From the NCBI GenBank assembly GCA_902788315.1, contig CADAJS010000003.1:60581-124580 (forward strand): a stretch of DNA of 64,000 nucleotides. The letters run 5' to 3'. The stretch comes from an uncultured Bacteroidales bacterium. GTDB lineage: Bacteria; Bacteroidota; Bacteroidia; Bacteroidales; Bacteroidaceae. The position numbers and the translations under genes were made by a program. Under the pieces are notes generated by a model. That model saw nothing but the letters and a program-made list of their open reading frames with translations, ran no database searches and was not told the origin of the DNA. Shown piece by piece: positions 49,812-59,900 of this stretch (positions within the stretch are counted from its first letter, which is position 1; every line of letters starts with the position of its first letter).

Positions 49812-51029
49812 ATGACCCACAATCATCTGCCTACTCAAACGTGGGAGCGCGCCCAGATACTGGACGCGCTCCGCGGTTTTGCACTTTTAGGTATTGCGCT
49901 GGCCAACTTCCCAGAGTTCGCACTCTGGACATTCCTCTCGCCGCAGGAGCAGGCAGCCCTCCCACTCTCAGGTGCCGACAGGGGCGTACACTTCCTGCTC
50001 TATCTGCTGGTTGACGGAAAGTTCTACACCATCTTCTCCCTGCTCTTCGGCGTGGGATTCTCGCTCATCCTGGCCCGACACAGCCGCATGCTGTTCCTGC
50101 GACGCATGCTGATACTGGCCGCCATCGGTGCTGCACATCTAATGATGCTATGGAGTGGAGACATACTCTTGCTCTATGCCGTGTGCGGCATGCTATTGAT
50201 TGGCCTGGCCCCGCTGCCGGACAAATGGCTGCTGCGCATCGCCGTGGGCATGCTGATACTGCCTGTGGGCCTCGATGCCATCCAGGAACTGACCCACACC
50301 GACTGGGCGGCGCCATGCTATCAAGCGTGGTGGGCCGAGGCTTCGCGACGCGGCATCACGGAACAGAACTTTGCCAGCTGGCTCCACGATGCACACGACT
50401 ACGAGTCCATACATGCCTTTCTGATGCAGGGAGCCTATGAACGGATGTGGGAGTTTGTAGGCGGTCATCGTGTGCCCAAGGTGATAGGTCTCTTCCTCCT
50501 GGGCTACCTTATCGGCAAGCATCGCCTCTACAATCGCCTGCACGAACTGCCACTCAAGAGGGTGTTCCGCATCTCGCTCCTTGTGGGGGCACCCACTTCG
50601 ATACTCTACGCATGGAGTGCCACTCACGGTCACCTTCTCGGCAGCCCGACGTTACATTCGCTGCTCTATGCCGTCAGCGTAGTGCCACTGGCTGTGGCCT
50701 ACATCTGCGCACTCTGCCTCTACAGCCGCAGCCGACAAGATCCGACGCTCTTCGCCGCACTATGTCCCGCAGGACGCATGGCACTCACCTGCTATCTGAC
50801 ACAGACACTCATAGGCATCGCACTGTTCTACGGCGTAGGGCTGGCATGGGGCACACGAATCCCACTCATCATGGTGGAGATAATTGCGGCGGCCACCTTC
50901 CTCGTTCAGGTTGCGTGCTGCCGCCTATGGCTGCGCTATTTCCGTTTCGGACCGCTGGAGTGGCTGTGGCGCATGCTCACCTACGGACGCTACTTTCCCT
51001 TGCGGAACGATGCAGAGAGAGCACAGTGA
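49812..51029 (+). CDS. DUF418 (YeiB-like) membrane protein
   Basis: 405 residues with about ten membrane segments. RAQILDALRGFALLGIALANFPEF at the start, YTIFSLLFGVGFSLIL, LAAIGAAHLMMLWSGDILLLYAVCGMLL and the C-terminal PAGRMALTCYLTQTLIG ... FRFGPLEWLWRMLTYGR are DUF418 hallmarks. The family is related to acyltransferase 3 proteins; function is not known. It starts 54 bases after rhaD and may be read through from the rha operon. Confidence 0.88.
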   Translation: MTHNHLPTQTWERAQILDALRGFALLGIALANFPEFALWTFLSPQEQAALPLSGADRGVHFLLYLLVDGKFYTIFSLLFGVGFSLILARHSRMLFLRRMLILAAIGAAHLMMLWSGDILLLYAVCGMLLIGLAPLPDKWLLRIAVGMLILPVGLDAIQELTHTDWAAPCYQAWWAEASRRGITEQNFASWLHDAHDYESIHAFLMQGAYERMWEFVGGHRVPKVIGLFLLGYLIGKHRLYNRLHELPLKRVFRISLLVGAPTSILYAWSATHGHLLGSPTLHSLLYAVSVVPLAVAYICALCLYSRSRQDPTLFAALCPAGRMALTCYLTQTLIGIALFYGVGLAWGTRIPLIMVEIIAAATFLVQVACCRLWLRYFRFGPLEWLWRMLTYGRYFPLRNDAERAQ

Positions 51030-51094
51030 GGGCAAAGGACAGAATGCCACACGCACACATCTATTATAATGTAACCGACACAAAACGCAAAAAC

Positions 51095-51856
51095 ATGCTG
51101 AGAAACAAGACACTCGCCCTTCTCCTCACATGCCTGCTGGGCACCCTGCCCATTGCAGGCAAGCGCACACTCATACATTCACACAATGACTATGCCCAGG
51201 CACGTCCCTTCTGGGGAGCCTACGAGGCACACGCAGCCTCCATCGAGGCCGACATCTGGTTGGTGGAGGGAGTACTCTATGTGAGCCACGACAAAAAAGA
51301 CATCCGCCCCGAGCGCACACTGGAGGCGATGTACCTGCAACCCATACGTCAGGTGATGGAACAGCATGGTGGCGCGGCCTATGACGATGGCACATCGTTC
51401 CAGCTTCTGGTGGACCTGAAGACAGGACGGGAGACGCTTGACGCCCTCGTACGTTTCATTGAGGAAAAGAACTACAAGCACTATTTCGACCCTACTGCGA
51501 ATCCAGCAGCCATACAGCTCACAATTACCGGCGACAAGGTGAAACCCGAAGACTTCGATGCCTATCCGCCCTATGTATTCTTCGACGGACGCATCGAGAC
51601 TACGTACACACCCGAGCAGCTGCGCCGCATCCCCCTCATCAGCGAATATCGAGGCCTGTACACCAAGTGGAAGGGAATCGGAAAGATGAGCAAGGAGGAC
51701 CAGCAGAAGATACGCCGCGACGTAAAGAAGGCCCACCGCCAGGGCTGCAAGTTCAGGATATGGGGATTCCCCGACAACAAGAATGCATGGCGAATGACCC
51801 GGCGACTCGACATCGACTATATCAACACCGACCACCCCGGGAAGGCGAGCAAATAA
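51095..51856 (+). CDS. PI-PLC/GDPD-like exported phosphodiesterase
   Basis: 253 residues from the ATG at 51095, which begins a signal peptide (MLRNKTLALLLTCLLGTLPIAG). The longer frame overlaps DUF418. LIHSHNDYAQARPFWGAYEAHAASIEADIWLVEGVLYVSHDKKDIRPERTLEAMYL region holds His28, His30, Asn31, Asp32 and a later His of the phosphatidylinositol-specific phospholipase C/glycerophosphodiesterase fold. It probably acts on phosphodiesters at the cell surface or in the periplasm. Confidence 0.8.
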   Translation: MLRNKTLALLLTCLLGTLPIAGKRTLIHSHNDYAQARPFWGAYEAHAASIEADIWLVEGVLYVSHDKKDIRPERTLEAMYLQPIRQVMEQHGGAAYDDGTSFQLLVDLKTGRETLDALVRFIEEKNYKHYFDPTANPAAIQLTITGDKVKPEDFDAYPPYVFFDGRIETTYTPEQLRRIPLISEYRGLYTKWKGIGKMSKEDQQKIRRDVKKAHRQGCKFRIWGFPDNKNAWRMTRRLDIDYINTDHPGKASK

Positions 51857-51921
51857 CTTTCCCCTCCCGCATGCAAAAGGGAAGACTTTCGACAGTCAAA
51901 GAAAAAAAACAGGCGTTTTTC

Positions 51922-51952
51922 TTTGCTATGTCCTCGCTTATTCGTACCTCTG
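51922..51952 (+). promoter_or_regulatory. Degenerate upstream promoter P1 of rpsO
   Basis: TTTG (51922-51925), 19 bases, TACCTCTG (51945-51952). One T-to-C change spoils the TTTG of the -7 box. Confidence 0.55.
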
Positions 51953-52007
51953 AGACATAGTCCCGAAAGTACTTTCGCTCGACAAAGCAAAAAAAACAGG
52001 CGTTTTC

Positions 52008-52038
52008 TTTGCTATGTCCTCGCTTATTCGTACCTTTG
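52008..52038 (+). promoter_or_regulatory. Promoter P2 of rpsO
   Basis: TTTG (52008-52011), 19 bases, TACCTTTG (52031-52038): a full match to the Bacteroidota pattern. The leader before the ATG at 52114 is about 70 bases. Confidence 0.8.
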
Positions 52039-52113
52039 CAACCGCATTTGCGATGCAGTGCCGAGAGAGTGGCCGCTGCACGTGGAACAAGTTTAACACA
52101 TAAACACACAATT

Positions 52114-52383
52114 ATGTACTTAGATTCGACTAAGAAGGAAGAGATTTTCAGCCAGTATGGCCAGGGAGCCAAGGACACAGGTAGCGCAGAGAGCCAGATT
52201 GCTCTGTTCACCTACCGCATCAAGCACCTGACGGAGCACATGAAGCAGAACCGCAAGGACCACAGCACAGAGCGCGCTCTGACGGGTCTGGTAGGTAAGC
52301 GTCGTTCACTGCTCAACTATCTGAAGTCACGCGACATCGAGCGCTATCGTGCCATTGTGAAGGCACTCGGCCTGCGCAAGTAA
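52114..52383 (+). CDS. rpsO: 30S ribosomal protein S15
   Basis: 89 residues, normal length: STKKEEIFSQYGQGAKDTGSAESQIALFTYRIKHLTEHMK and ERALTGLVGKRRSLLNYLKSRDIERYRAIVKALGLRK. It binds 16S rRNA in the platform. The ATG at 52114 matches the family start; the longer frame enters the promoter. A GCAGTGCC...GGCCGCTGC stem in the leader could serve autoregulation, as S15 controls its own mRNA in other bacteria. Confidence 0.97.
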   Translation: MYLDSTKKEEIFSQYGQGAKDTGSAESQIALFTYRIKHLTEHMKQNRKDHSTERALTGLVGKRRSLLNYLKSRDIERYRAIVKALGLRK

Positions 52384-52440
52384 AAACTCTTCCGGCGCGT
52401 GCTTCGTCAAGCACGAAGCAATACGCGACACGGCAACAAG

Positions 52441-52479
52441 GACTCCTCGCCCCGCAAAGGCGGGGAGTCACTTTTTTCC
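52441..52479 (+). terminator. Rho-independent terminator of rpsO
   Basis: GACTCCTCGCC pairs with GGCGGGGAGTC (11 bp, one G-T), loop CCGCAAA, then ACTTTTTTCCC. A second hairpin CGTGCTT-CGTC-AAGCACG lies at 52398-52415. Confidence 0.85.
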
Positions 52480-52503
52480 CATACCACGTAAACATTCACC
52501 GAC

Positions 52504-55041
52504 ATGAAAACATTTCTCAAGAGTATCCTCCCCGACGTGGCAGCTATCGTCTTCTTTGTAGCCGTCGGCATGGTGTATTTCTGGAAGCCTGTGACCGAAG
52601 GACTGGTACTGACAGGTAACGACCACAGTGCTGCCGTGGGCAGCAACATGGAGATGGAACACTACCGTGCCGCACACCACGGCGAGCGCACCCGCTGGAC
52701 GAACACGCTCTTCTCTGGCATGCCCACGTATCAGATGGCTCCCTCCTACCCCTCCACCGACACGCTGGGACGTCTGGAACATATCTACCAGCTGGGCCTT
52801 CCCGCCGTGGTGGCCTATGTATTCATGATGCTGCTGGGCTTCTACATCCTGCTGCGTGCCTTTGACTTCCGTGCATGGATGGCTGCCCTGGGCGCTGTGC
52901 TGTGGGCCTTCTCGAGCTATTACTTCATCATCATTGCAGCGGGACACATCTGGAAACTACTCACGCTCAGCTTCATTCCTCCCACCATTGCGGGACTGGT
53001 GCTCTGTCACCGGGGGCGCTATCTGGCAGGAATCATCTGCACAGCCCTCTTTACCGCCATGCAGATCCTGTCGAACCACGTGCAGATGTCCTATTACTTC
53101 CTCTTTGTCATCGGCTTCATGCTCCTGGCATGGCTCATCGAGGCATTCCGCAAGAAGACGCTGCGCCAATGGATGGCCGGAACGGCAGCCTTTGCCGTAG
53201 GCGGAGTGATTGGCGTGTGCATCAACCTGAGCAACCTATATCACACCTGGGAATACAGTCGGGAGAGCATGCGTGGCAAGAGCGAGCTGACGCAGAAGAC
53301 CAAGGATCCGGCCGACCAGACCAGCAGCGGACTGGAACGCTCGTACATCACAGCGTGGAGCTACGGAAAAGGTGAGACATGGACGCTGCTGGTGCCCAAC
53401 ACCAAGGGCGGAGCCTCGCACGCACTGTCCGGCAACAAAACAGCCATGAAGAAGGCCAACCAGACCTACGCCCCCATCTACGGCGCCTTCACCCAGTATT
53501 TCGGCGAGCAGCCGGGCACCAGCGGACCGGTCTATGTGGGTGCCTTCGTGCTGTTCCTCTTTGTCCTGGGTCTGTTTATCGTCAAGGGACCGATGAAGTG
53601 GTGCCTGCTGGGAGCCACCGTGCTCAGCATCCTGCTCTCATGGGGCAAGAACTTCATGCCATTCACCGACTTCTTCCTTGACTACATACCGATGTATGAC
53701 AAGTTCCGCACGGTGGCCAGCATACTGGTCATTGCCGAATTCACCATTCCCCTGCTGGCCATGCTGGCACTAAAGAAGGTGGTGGACGAACCAGAATGCC
53801 TCACCGGGCACGACGGTCGCCTCGCGCGCGTACATTATATTACTATAGCCTTCGCGCTGACGGGCGGCATCGCACTGCTCTTCTGGCTGATGCCCGACGT
53901 ATTCTTCGGCTCCTACTTCTCTTCCACCGACATGCGCTACATGCAGCAGTACGTCGAAGCGGGCTATATCCCCAAGGAAATGATGGCCGGGATTGTCACA
54001 AACATCAGCGAGATGCGCCGAGCCATGTTCACCTCCGACGCTCTGCGCAGTTTCTTCTTCGTGGCTGCCGGCACCGCCTTGCTACTGGCCTATCGGCAAA
54101 AGTGGCTGAAGGCGAAGCCCCTCGTAGCTGCCCTCACGCTGCTCTGTCTGGTGGATATGTGGGGAGTGAACAAGCGTTACCTGAACGACGGAATGTTCTC
54201 CCGTCCACGCACCAACGAGCAGACCTTCCCCAAATCGCAAGCCGACGAACTCATCCTGCAGGATACGGACAAGTATTATCGCGTACTGGACCTCAGCGTG
54301 AATACTTTCAACGACAACACCACATCCTACTACCATAAGAGCATCGGCGGTTATCACGCTGCCAAGCTACGCCGCTATCAGGAACTTATCGAGGCACATA
54401 TTCAGCCCGAGATGCGCGCCGCACAGCAAGCCGTCATTGACAGTCGAGGCCGTCTCGACGAAGTGAACGGCGACAGCCTGTTCCCCGTGCTGAACATGCT
54501 CAACACCAAATATCTGATACTGGGCACGCAGGACGGCAAGAAGATGCCTGCGATGAATCCGCATGCCTACGGCAACGGATGGTTTGTCAACGACATCAAA
54601 TACGTGGACGATGCAGATACAGAGCTGGCAGCCCTGCGCAGTACCGACCTGCGCCGGACAGCCGTCGTGGACCGTCGGTTCAGCGACACCCTGGGCGAGG
54701 CAACAGGAACAGACTCTACGGCCATCGTCACACTGACCGCCTATGAGGCCAATGAACTGTCCTACGAGGTGGAAAGTGCCAATGGCGGAATCATCGTATT
54801 CAGCGACATCTACTACCCCAGCTGGACATGCACCATCGACGGGACGGCCGCGCCCATCGCTCGCGCCGACTATGTGCTGCGTGCCATCCGCGTGCCGTCT
54901 GGCAAACACACCGTGACGATGACCTTCAAACCCCGAAGCATCCAGACCACCGAGACCATCGCCTACACGGCCCTGGCCATCCTCGCATTGCTTCTGCTCC
55001 TGCTCGGTGTACGACAATACGTAAAATCCAAAAAACAATAA
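52504..55041 (+). CDS. YfhO family membrane protein
   Basis: 845 residues. YFWKPVTEGLVLTGNDHSAAVG, WTNTLFSGMPTYQM, ALGAVLWAFSSYYFIIIAAGHIWKLLTL and the C-terminal periplasmic domain with FSDIYYPSWTCTIDGTAAPIARADYVLRAIRVPSGKHTV are typical of YfhO (PF09586). About 12 membrane segments plus a final one at 815-835. Relatives act in glycosylation of surface polymers; exact substrate unknown. Confidence 0.88.
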   Translation: MKTFLKSILPDVAAIVFFVAVGMVYFWKPVTEGLVLTGNDHSAAVGSNMEMEHYRAAHHGERTRWTNTLFSGMPTYQMAPSYPSTDTLGRLEHIYQLGLPAVVAYVFMMLLGFYILLRAFDFRAWMAALGAVLWAFSSYYFIIIAAGHIWKLLTLSFIPPTIAGLVLCHRGRYLAGIICTALFTAMQILSNHVQMSYYFLFVIGFMLLAWLIEAFRKKTLRQWMAGTAAFAVGGVIGVCINLSNLYHTWEYSRESMRGKSELTQKTKDPADQTSSGLERSYITAWSYGKGETWTLLVPNTKGGASHALSGNKTAMKKANQTYAPIYGAFTQYFGEQPGTSGPVYVGAFVLFLFVLGLFIVKGPMKWCLLGATVLSILLSWGKNFMPFTDFFLDYIPMYDKFRTVASILVIAEFTIPLLAMLALKKVVDEPECLTGHDGRLARVHYITIAFALTGGIALLFWLMPDVFFGSYFSSTDMRYMQQYVEAGYIPKEMMAGIVTNISEMRRAMFTSDALRSFFFVAAGTALLLAYRQKWLKAKPLVAALTLLCLVDMWGVNKRYLNDGMFSRPRTNEQTFPKSQADELILQDTDKYYRVLDLSVNTFNDNTTSYYHKSIGGYHAAKLRRYQELIEAHIQPEMRAAQQAVIDSRGRLDEVNGDSLFPVLNMLNTKYLILGTQDGKKMPAMNPHAYGNGWFVNDIKYVDDADTELAALRSTDLRRTAVVDRRFSDTLGEATGTDSTAIVTLTAYEANELSYEVESANGGIIVFSDIYYPSWTCTIDGTAAPIARADYVLRAIRVPSGKHTVTMTFKPRSIQTTETIAYTALAILALLLLLLGVRQYVKSKKQ

Positions 55042-55052
55042 ACCTCGAAACC

Positions 55053-56801
55053 ATGCTACGCATAAACATTTCCCGCGTCTTGCAGCTCTTCGCTGCCGTG
55101 GCCTTCATGCTGACCTCCACGAGTGCCAATGCTTCCAATTGGCTCTTCCGCAACGGAAAGAGCAACTACCAGATAGTGGTCTCGGCCCAGGCCTCCACGT
55201 CGGAACAGAAGGCGGCAAGTGAGCTGCAACAGTATATCAAAGAAATCAGCGGAGCCGAGCTGCCCGTGACTAATGACCTGAACACACGCGGCCGACGCAT
55301 CTTCGTGGGCTACAATGAGCGCATCGCAGACCTCACAGGCGAGGCAAAGCCTGAGAACGACGACGAGAGCTTTACCTATCGCACCATGGGACACGACCTC
55401 CTCATCTGGGGCGGTGCACAGCGTGGCACGATGTACGGCGTATTCACCTTTCTGGAGCGCGAGTTGGGTGTCCACTGGCTGACGCCCGACTGCACGGTGG
55501 TCCCCAAGCAGACACGCTGGCGTTTACCTGTGCTTGACCATAGCGAGAGCCCCGCCATCCAGTTCCGCTACCACGATTATCGCTATACGGACGGGAAATT
55601 CGAGTGGGGCGCCCACGTCAAGGAGAACATGCGCGGCCCAGTCAGCAATGAATATGGCAACGAGGAAGGCTACTGGGGTTGCCACACCATGGGGCAGTTC
55701 GTCACGCCAAAGGAATTCTACGACACACATCCCGAGTACTTCAGCCTGCGCGACGGCAAGCGCCTCTCCACCTACGCCCAGCTATGCCTCTCCAATCCCG
55801 AGGTGCTGGAGCTGTGCAAGACACGACTCATGAAGGTGATACGCGAACACCCAGGTTTCCGTATCTACAGCCTCTCGCAGAACGACAACCAGCTATTCTG
55901 CCAGTGCGAGAAGTGCCAGGCTATCGAGGCACAGTACGGCGGGCATGCCGGCATCGTGGTCTGGTTCGTGAATCAGGTAGCCGATGCGGTGAGACAGGAA
56001 TTTCCCGACAAATACGTGGGCACCTTTGCCTATCAATATACACGCCGACCGCCCACCGGTATTGTCCCACGCGACAACGTGGTCATCCGTCTGTGCAGCA
56101 TCGAATGCTGCTTTGCCCACCCTCTTACAGCCGGCTGCCCACAAAACGAGGCATTCATGAACGACATGCGCGGCTGGGCACAGATAGCACCCCATCTCTT
56201 CATCTGGGACTACATCGTGGACTACGCTCAGTACATCGCCCCATGGCCAAACTTCCAGGTACTGGGTCCCAACATCGAAGCCTTCCGCCAGAACAAGGCC
56301 ATCGGCGTCTTTGAGGAGGCGCAGTACCAGTCCTCCGGTGCCGAATTCGAGGAGATGAAGTCCTGGGTCGTAAACCAGCTGCTATGGAATCCCCTACAGG
56401 ACGTGGACTCGCTCGTCGCCATCTTCATCGACGGCTATTACGGCAAGGCAGCGCCACGCGTGATGGACTACTACCGTCTGTGTCAAAGCCTGGTAAAGCC
56501 CGACGTGCACTACGGCATCTACATCCGTGAGAACCATGAAATATACAGCGAAGATTTCCTCACCAAGGCCTTCGCCCTGCTGAAGGAGGCTGCACAGCTG
56601 GCCGAGGATGAAACGGTGCAGTCACGCGTGGAACGCGTCAAGATGCAGCCCCTCTACCTACACTGCATGCGACACAAGGACACCGCCCGGCAGGATGGTA
56701 CATGGGAAGAACTCGTGCGCCTCATGCACAAATACAAAGCACGACCCAACGAACCGACTGACCTCGAGACATTCGTCAGGAAATACACCGCTGGAGAATA
56801 A
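55053..56801 (+). CDS. DUF4838 exported protein (glycosidase-like)
   Basis: 582 residues from the ATG at 55053, the start of a signal peptide (MLRINISRVLQLFAAVAFML). NYQIVVSAQASTSEQKAASELQQYIKEISGAELPV and RRIFVGYNERIADL resemble the GH67-type N-terminal domain; the DUF4838 (PF16126) region follows with LTPDCTVVPKQTRW, YWGCHTMGQFV, SLSQNDNQLFCQCEKC and IWDYIVDYAQYIAPWPN. Catalytic activity is not established. It starts 11 bases after yfhO-like stop. Confidence 0.85.
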   Translation: MLRINISRVLQLFAAVAFMLTSTSANASNWLFRNGKSNYQIVVSAQASTSEQKAASELQQYIKEISGAELPVTNDLNTRGRRIFVGYNERIADLTGEAKPENDDESFTYRTMGHDLLIWGGAQRGTMYGVFTFLERELGVHWLTPDCTVVPKQTRWRLPVLDHSESPAIQFRYHDYRYTDGKFEWGAHVKENMRGPVSNEYGNEEGYWGCHTMGQFVTPKEFYDTHPEYFSLRDGKRLSTYAQLCLSNPEVLELCKTRLMKVIREHPGFRIYSLSQNDNQLFCQCEKCQAIEAQYGGHAGIVVWFVNQVADAVRQEFPDKYVGTFAYQYTRRPPTGIVPRDNVVIRLCSIECCFAHPLTAGCPQNEAFMNDMRGWAQIAPHLFIWDYIVDYAQYIAPWPNFQVLGPNIEAFRQNKAIGVFEEAQYQSSGAEFEEMKSWVVNQLLWNPLQDVDSLVAIFIDGYYGKAAPRVMDYYRLCQSLVKPDVHYGIYIRENHEIYSEDFLTKAFALLKEAAQLAEDETVQSRVERVKMQPLYLHCMRHKDTARQDGTWEELVRLMHKYKARPNEPTDLETFVRKYTAGE

Positions 56802-56836
56802 ACCGAGCCTCACAACACCCTATTAACTGCCTTTCG

Positions 56837-56890
56837 CCCCTCCGTTATGTTAAAAATCATTAATAATGGAGGGGTGTAAGGCTTTTTTTT
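56837..56890 (+). terminator. Terminator after DUF4838
   Basis: CCCCTCCGTTAT (56837-56848) pairs with ATAATGGAGGGG (56863-56874), followed by TGTAAGGCTTTTTTTT. Confidence 0.85.
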
Positions 56891-56899
56891 GCTAATAAT

Positions 56900-56931
56900 A
56901 TTGAAAAAAAGGGAATATCTCACTATCTTTG
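56900..56931 (+). promoter_or_regulatory. Promoter of the giant surface protein
   Basis: ATTG (56900-56903), 20 bases, TATCTTTG (56924-56931). The leader is about 45 bases. Confidence 0.6.
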
Positions 56932-56980
56932 ACACGCTAATTAAAGACTAACCATATTACTAACCCTAAACAAAACGCAC

Positions 56981-59900
56981 ATGAAAATGAAAAGATTTTC
57001 TTTGATGCTGGCAGCACTGGCTGGCATGGTGGGTTTAGCTTACGCTGACGTAACCTACGATCCGGCGGCCAAGCTTATCACCGATGCAACGCAGCTGTCA
57101 ACAAACTGTCTTTGGACAGACGAGTATGGTCTGGACAAGACGTTGGATGGCGACCTTGTGTCGCACTTCCACTCGGATGCAGCCGAGGGACGTGACTTCC
57201 ATTCCACCGACATGTGGTGGCAGGCCGACCTGAACCGTGACGATGTCACTGCATTCGTCATGACACTGAATCCCCGCACGGGCGATGAGGTGAGAGACAA
57301 AGGATGGGATCAGCGTCCGGACAAGATTGAGGTGCACATCTCAACCGACGGCACGAACTGGACAAAGTGCATAACCCTCACGGGCAAGCATGTTCAGAAT
57401 GACTTTGAGCCTGACGTGTACTACGTGGACATGACCACCGCACACCGCTACGTACGTTTTATCGTGCGCCGCAGCGTGAAGGACGACCTTCGTTACTTCA
57501 ATTTCTCGGAGTTCCAGATGTACAAGAGCGAGAGCGGACTGCACACACACACCTACGTGGATGGCTTCTGCTCGGAGTGCGGCATGCGCCAGACTGACTA
57601 CATGCAGCCCGACGAGGGTGGTTATTACAACATCGGTAATGTAGCCCAGCTGCGCTGGTTTGCAGGGACAGTCAACGACGGAGAAAAGGCCGTCAATGGC
57701 CGTCTGACCGCCGACATCGCCATGGCCGGCGCTTCGTGGACGCCCATTGGCGTGGGCCCCACCTACAACAAGACGGACAATGCCGAAGGCGTGGGCAATG
57801 CAGGCTTTGCAGGTACCTTTGACGGACAGGGCCACACCATCGACGGCTTTACCATCAACGAGGAGAGCGAGGCCGTCGGCCTCTTCGGTGTCGTGACGGG
57901 TACGGTGAAGAACGTGAACGTGAACGGCGTCACCTTCAATGCTACGAAGGACTGCCGCGCCGGTGGTCTCGCCGGTACGGTGACCGCAACGACCACAAGC
58001 GCAGGCCTCATCGAGAACTGCTCAGTGAGGAACTCCAGCATCTTGACGGGCAGTCGCGTTTGCGGCGGTCTGGTTGGAGCTGTGTGCGGCGGCACGGTGA
58101 AAGCCTGCTATGCACTGGGCAATACACTTTCGGGCTACGGCGACCGCTTCGGCGGCATCTCCGGCGATAGCCGCAACGACAACGGATGGAACGGTACAAT
58201 CATCAGCTGCTACACCGACTTCCCGCGCGTGACCAGTTCGCAGGCTGGCACGACCATCAACAGCGTAGCCGGCGTGACAGCCGAAATCCTGGCAAGCGGT
58301 GAATTGGCATTCCAGCTGAACGGATATTCCAGCGAGGCTGCCGACGTGGTATGGTATCAGAAGATAGGCACGGATACCGCGCCTGTGACGGATGCCACCC
58401 ACGGCGTGGTATATACCGCCACACAGTATCGCTGCGACCGCGTCATCATCGGCGATGTGAAGTTCACGAATAACGCCAATGACGCCACCACAATTCCCGA
58501 CCATCAGTTTGCAGATGGTTTCTGCACCGTATGCAACAGCCTCGACATGGCATACATGCAGCCGGTAGAAGGCTTCTACGAGATTGGCACGCCCGCACAG
58601 CTCGTATGGTTCTCAGCCTTCGTAAACCTGGGCAACACGGGTGCCAATGCCAAACTGACAGCCGACATCGACATGAGCGGTGTGAAGAACTTCACCCCCA
58701 TCAGCAGCTACAGCGACACTGCTGGATATCCGCAGCTTTCTTACGGCGGCACATTCGACGGCCAGGGCCATGAGATTTCCAATCTGACCGTGACGCAGGA
58801 CGATCCCTACGAACTGGGTCTCTTCGGCCGCATGAACGGCGCCACAGTGAAGAACGTAGGCTTCGTGAATGCCAACATCACCTCCAACGCCAGCATCCGC
58901 GTAGGCGTGCTCTCCGGCGAGGCTGTGACAAGCAATATCACGAATGTATATAGCCGCGGCAACATTGTCCTGACGACAAGTCACGAGCAGCACAGCGGTA
59001 TCAGCGGTGAGGCTCACCAGTCGAATCTGACCAACTGCTGGAGCACCTATGAGGGCAACCTGGCTATGGGTTCTGTGGCAAGCACGCCCAACTGCTACGG
59101 TTACAAGGATGTGGCCGAGAAGGCAGCTACTGGCGAGCTCTGCTATCTGCTCAACGGCAGCAAGAGCGAAGACGTGGTATGGTACCAGACACTGGGCGAG
59201 AACGGCGATGCCTATCCCGTACTTGACGCCACGCACGGCATCGTCTATGTAGCCAACGAGAAGAACTGCGACGGAAGCTACAAGGATGACGCACTCACCT
59301 ACAGCAACACCGAAGGCAAGCAGGACGAGCACGTCTTCGTGGATGGTATCTGCTCCGTTTGCGAGAACGTGGATATGAACTTCGCTGAGCTGAAGGACGA
59401 CTACTATCAGATTGGCAACCTGGCTCAGTTCAAGTGGTTCGCCGCACTGGTGAAGGCAGGCAACTACAAAGTAAACGCTGCCCTGACAGCCGACATCGAC
59501 CTGGCTGGCATCGACTTCGAGCCCATCGGTCCCTCGCACGGCAATAACACCACGGCCTATCGCGGCAAGTTCAACGGACAGGGCCACACCATCAGCAACG
59601 TGACCATCCACCGCGACGCTTCGAGCGACATCTACGTCGGTCTGTTCAGTTGCGTATGCAACGGTTTGGTCGAGAACCTCATCGTGAAGAACGTCAATAT
59701 CACCACCGAGGCCGAGACAGCCATAGCCACGGGTTCCATCATTGGCCGTAACTCGTCCTCGACGCTCAGAAATCTGGTGGCTCTCGACGTTACGTTCAAC
59801 CTGAAGACAATCGGCACGAAGAGCAAAGGCAGCGGCGGTATCATCGGCTACATGTCCGATGCTGTTGTTTCAACGCTCGACAACAGCTACACGAACTTTG

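Larger units (their letters stand above)
51885..52038 (+). repeat. Tandem 68-base promoter duplication upstream of rpsO
   Basis: Copy 1 (51885-51952) and copy 2 (51971-52038) are nearly identical from the AAAAAAAACAGGCGTTTT part to the -7 element. Between them is the palindrome CGAAAGTACTTTCG (51964-51977). Confidence 0.85.
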
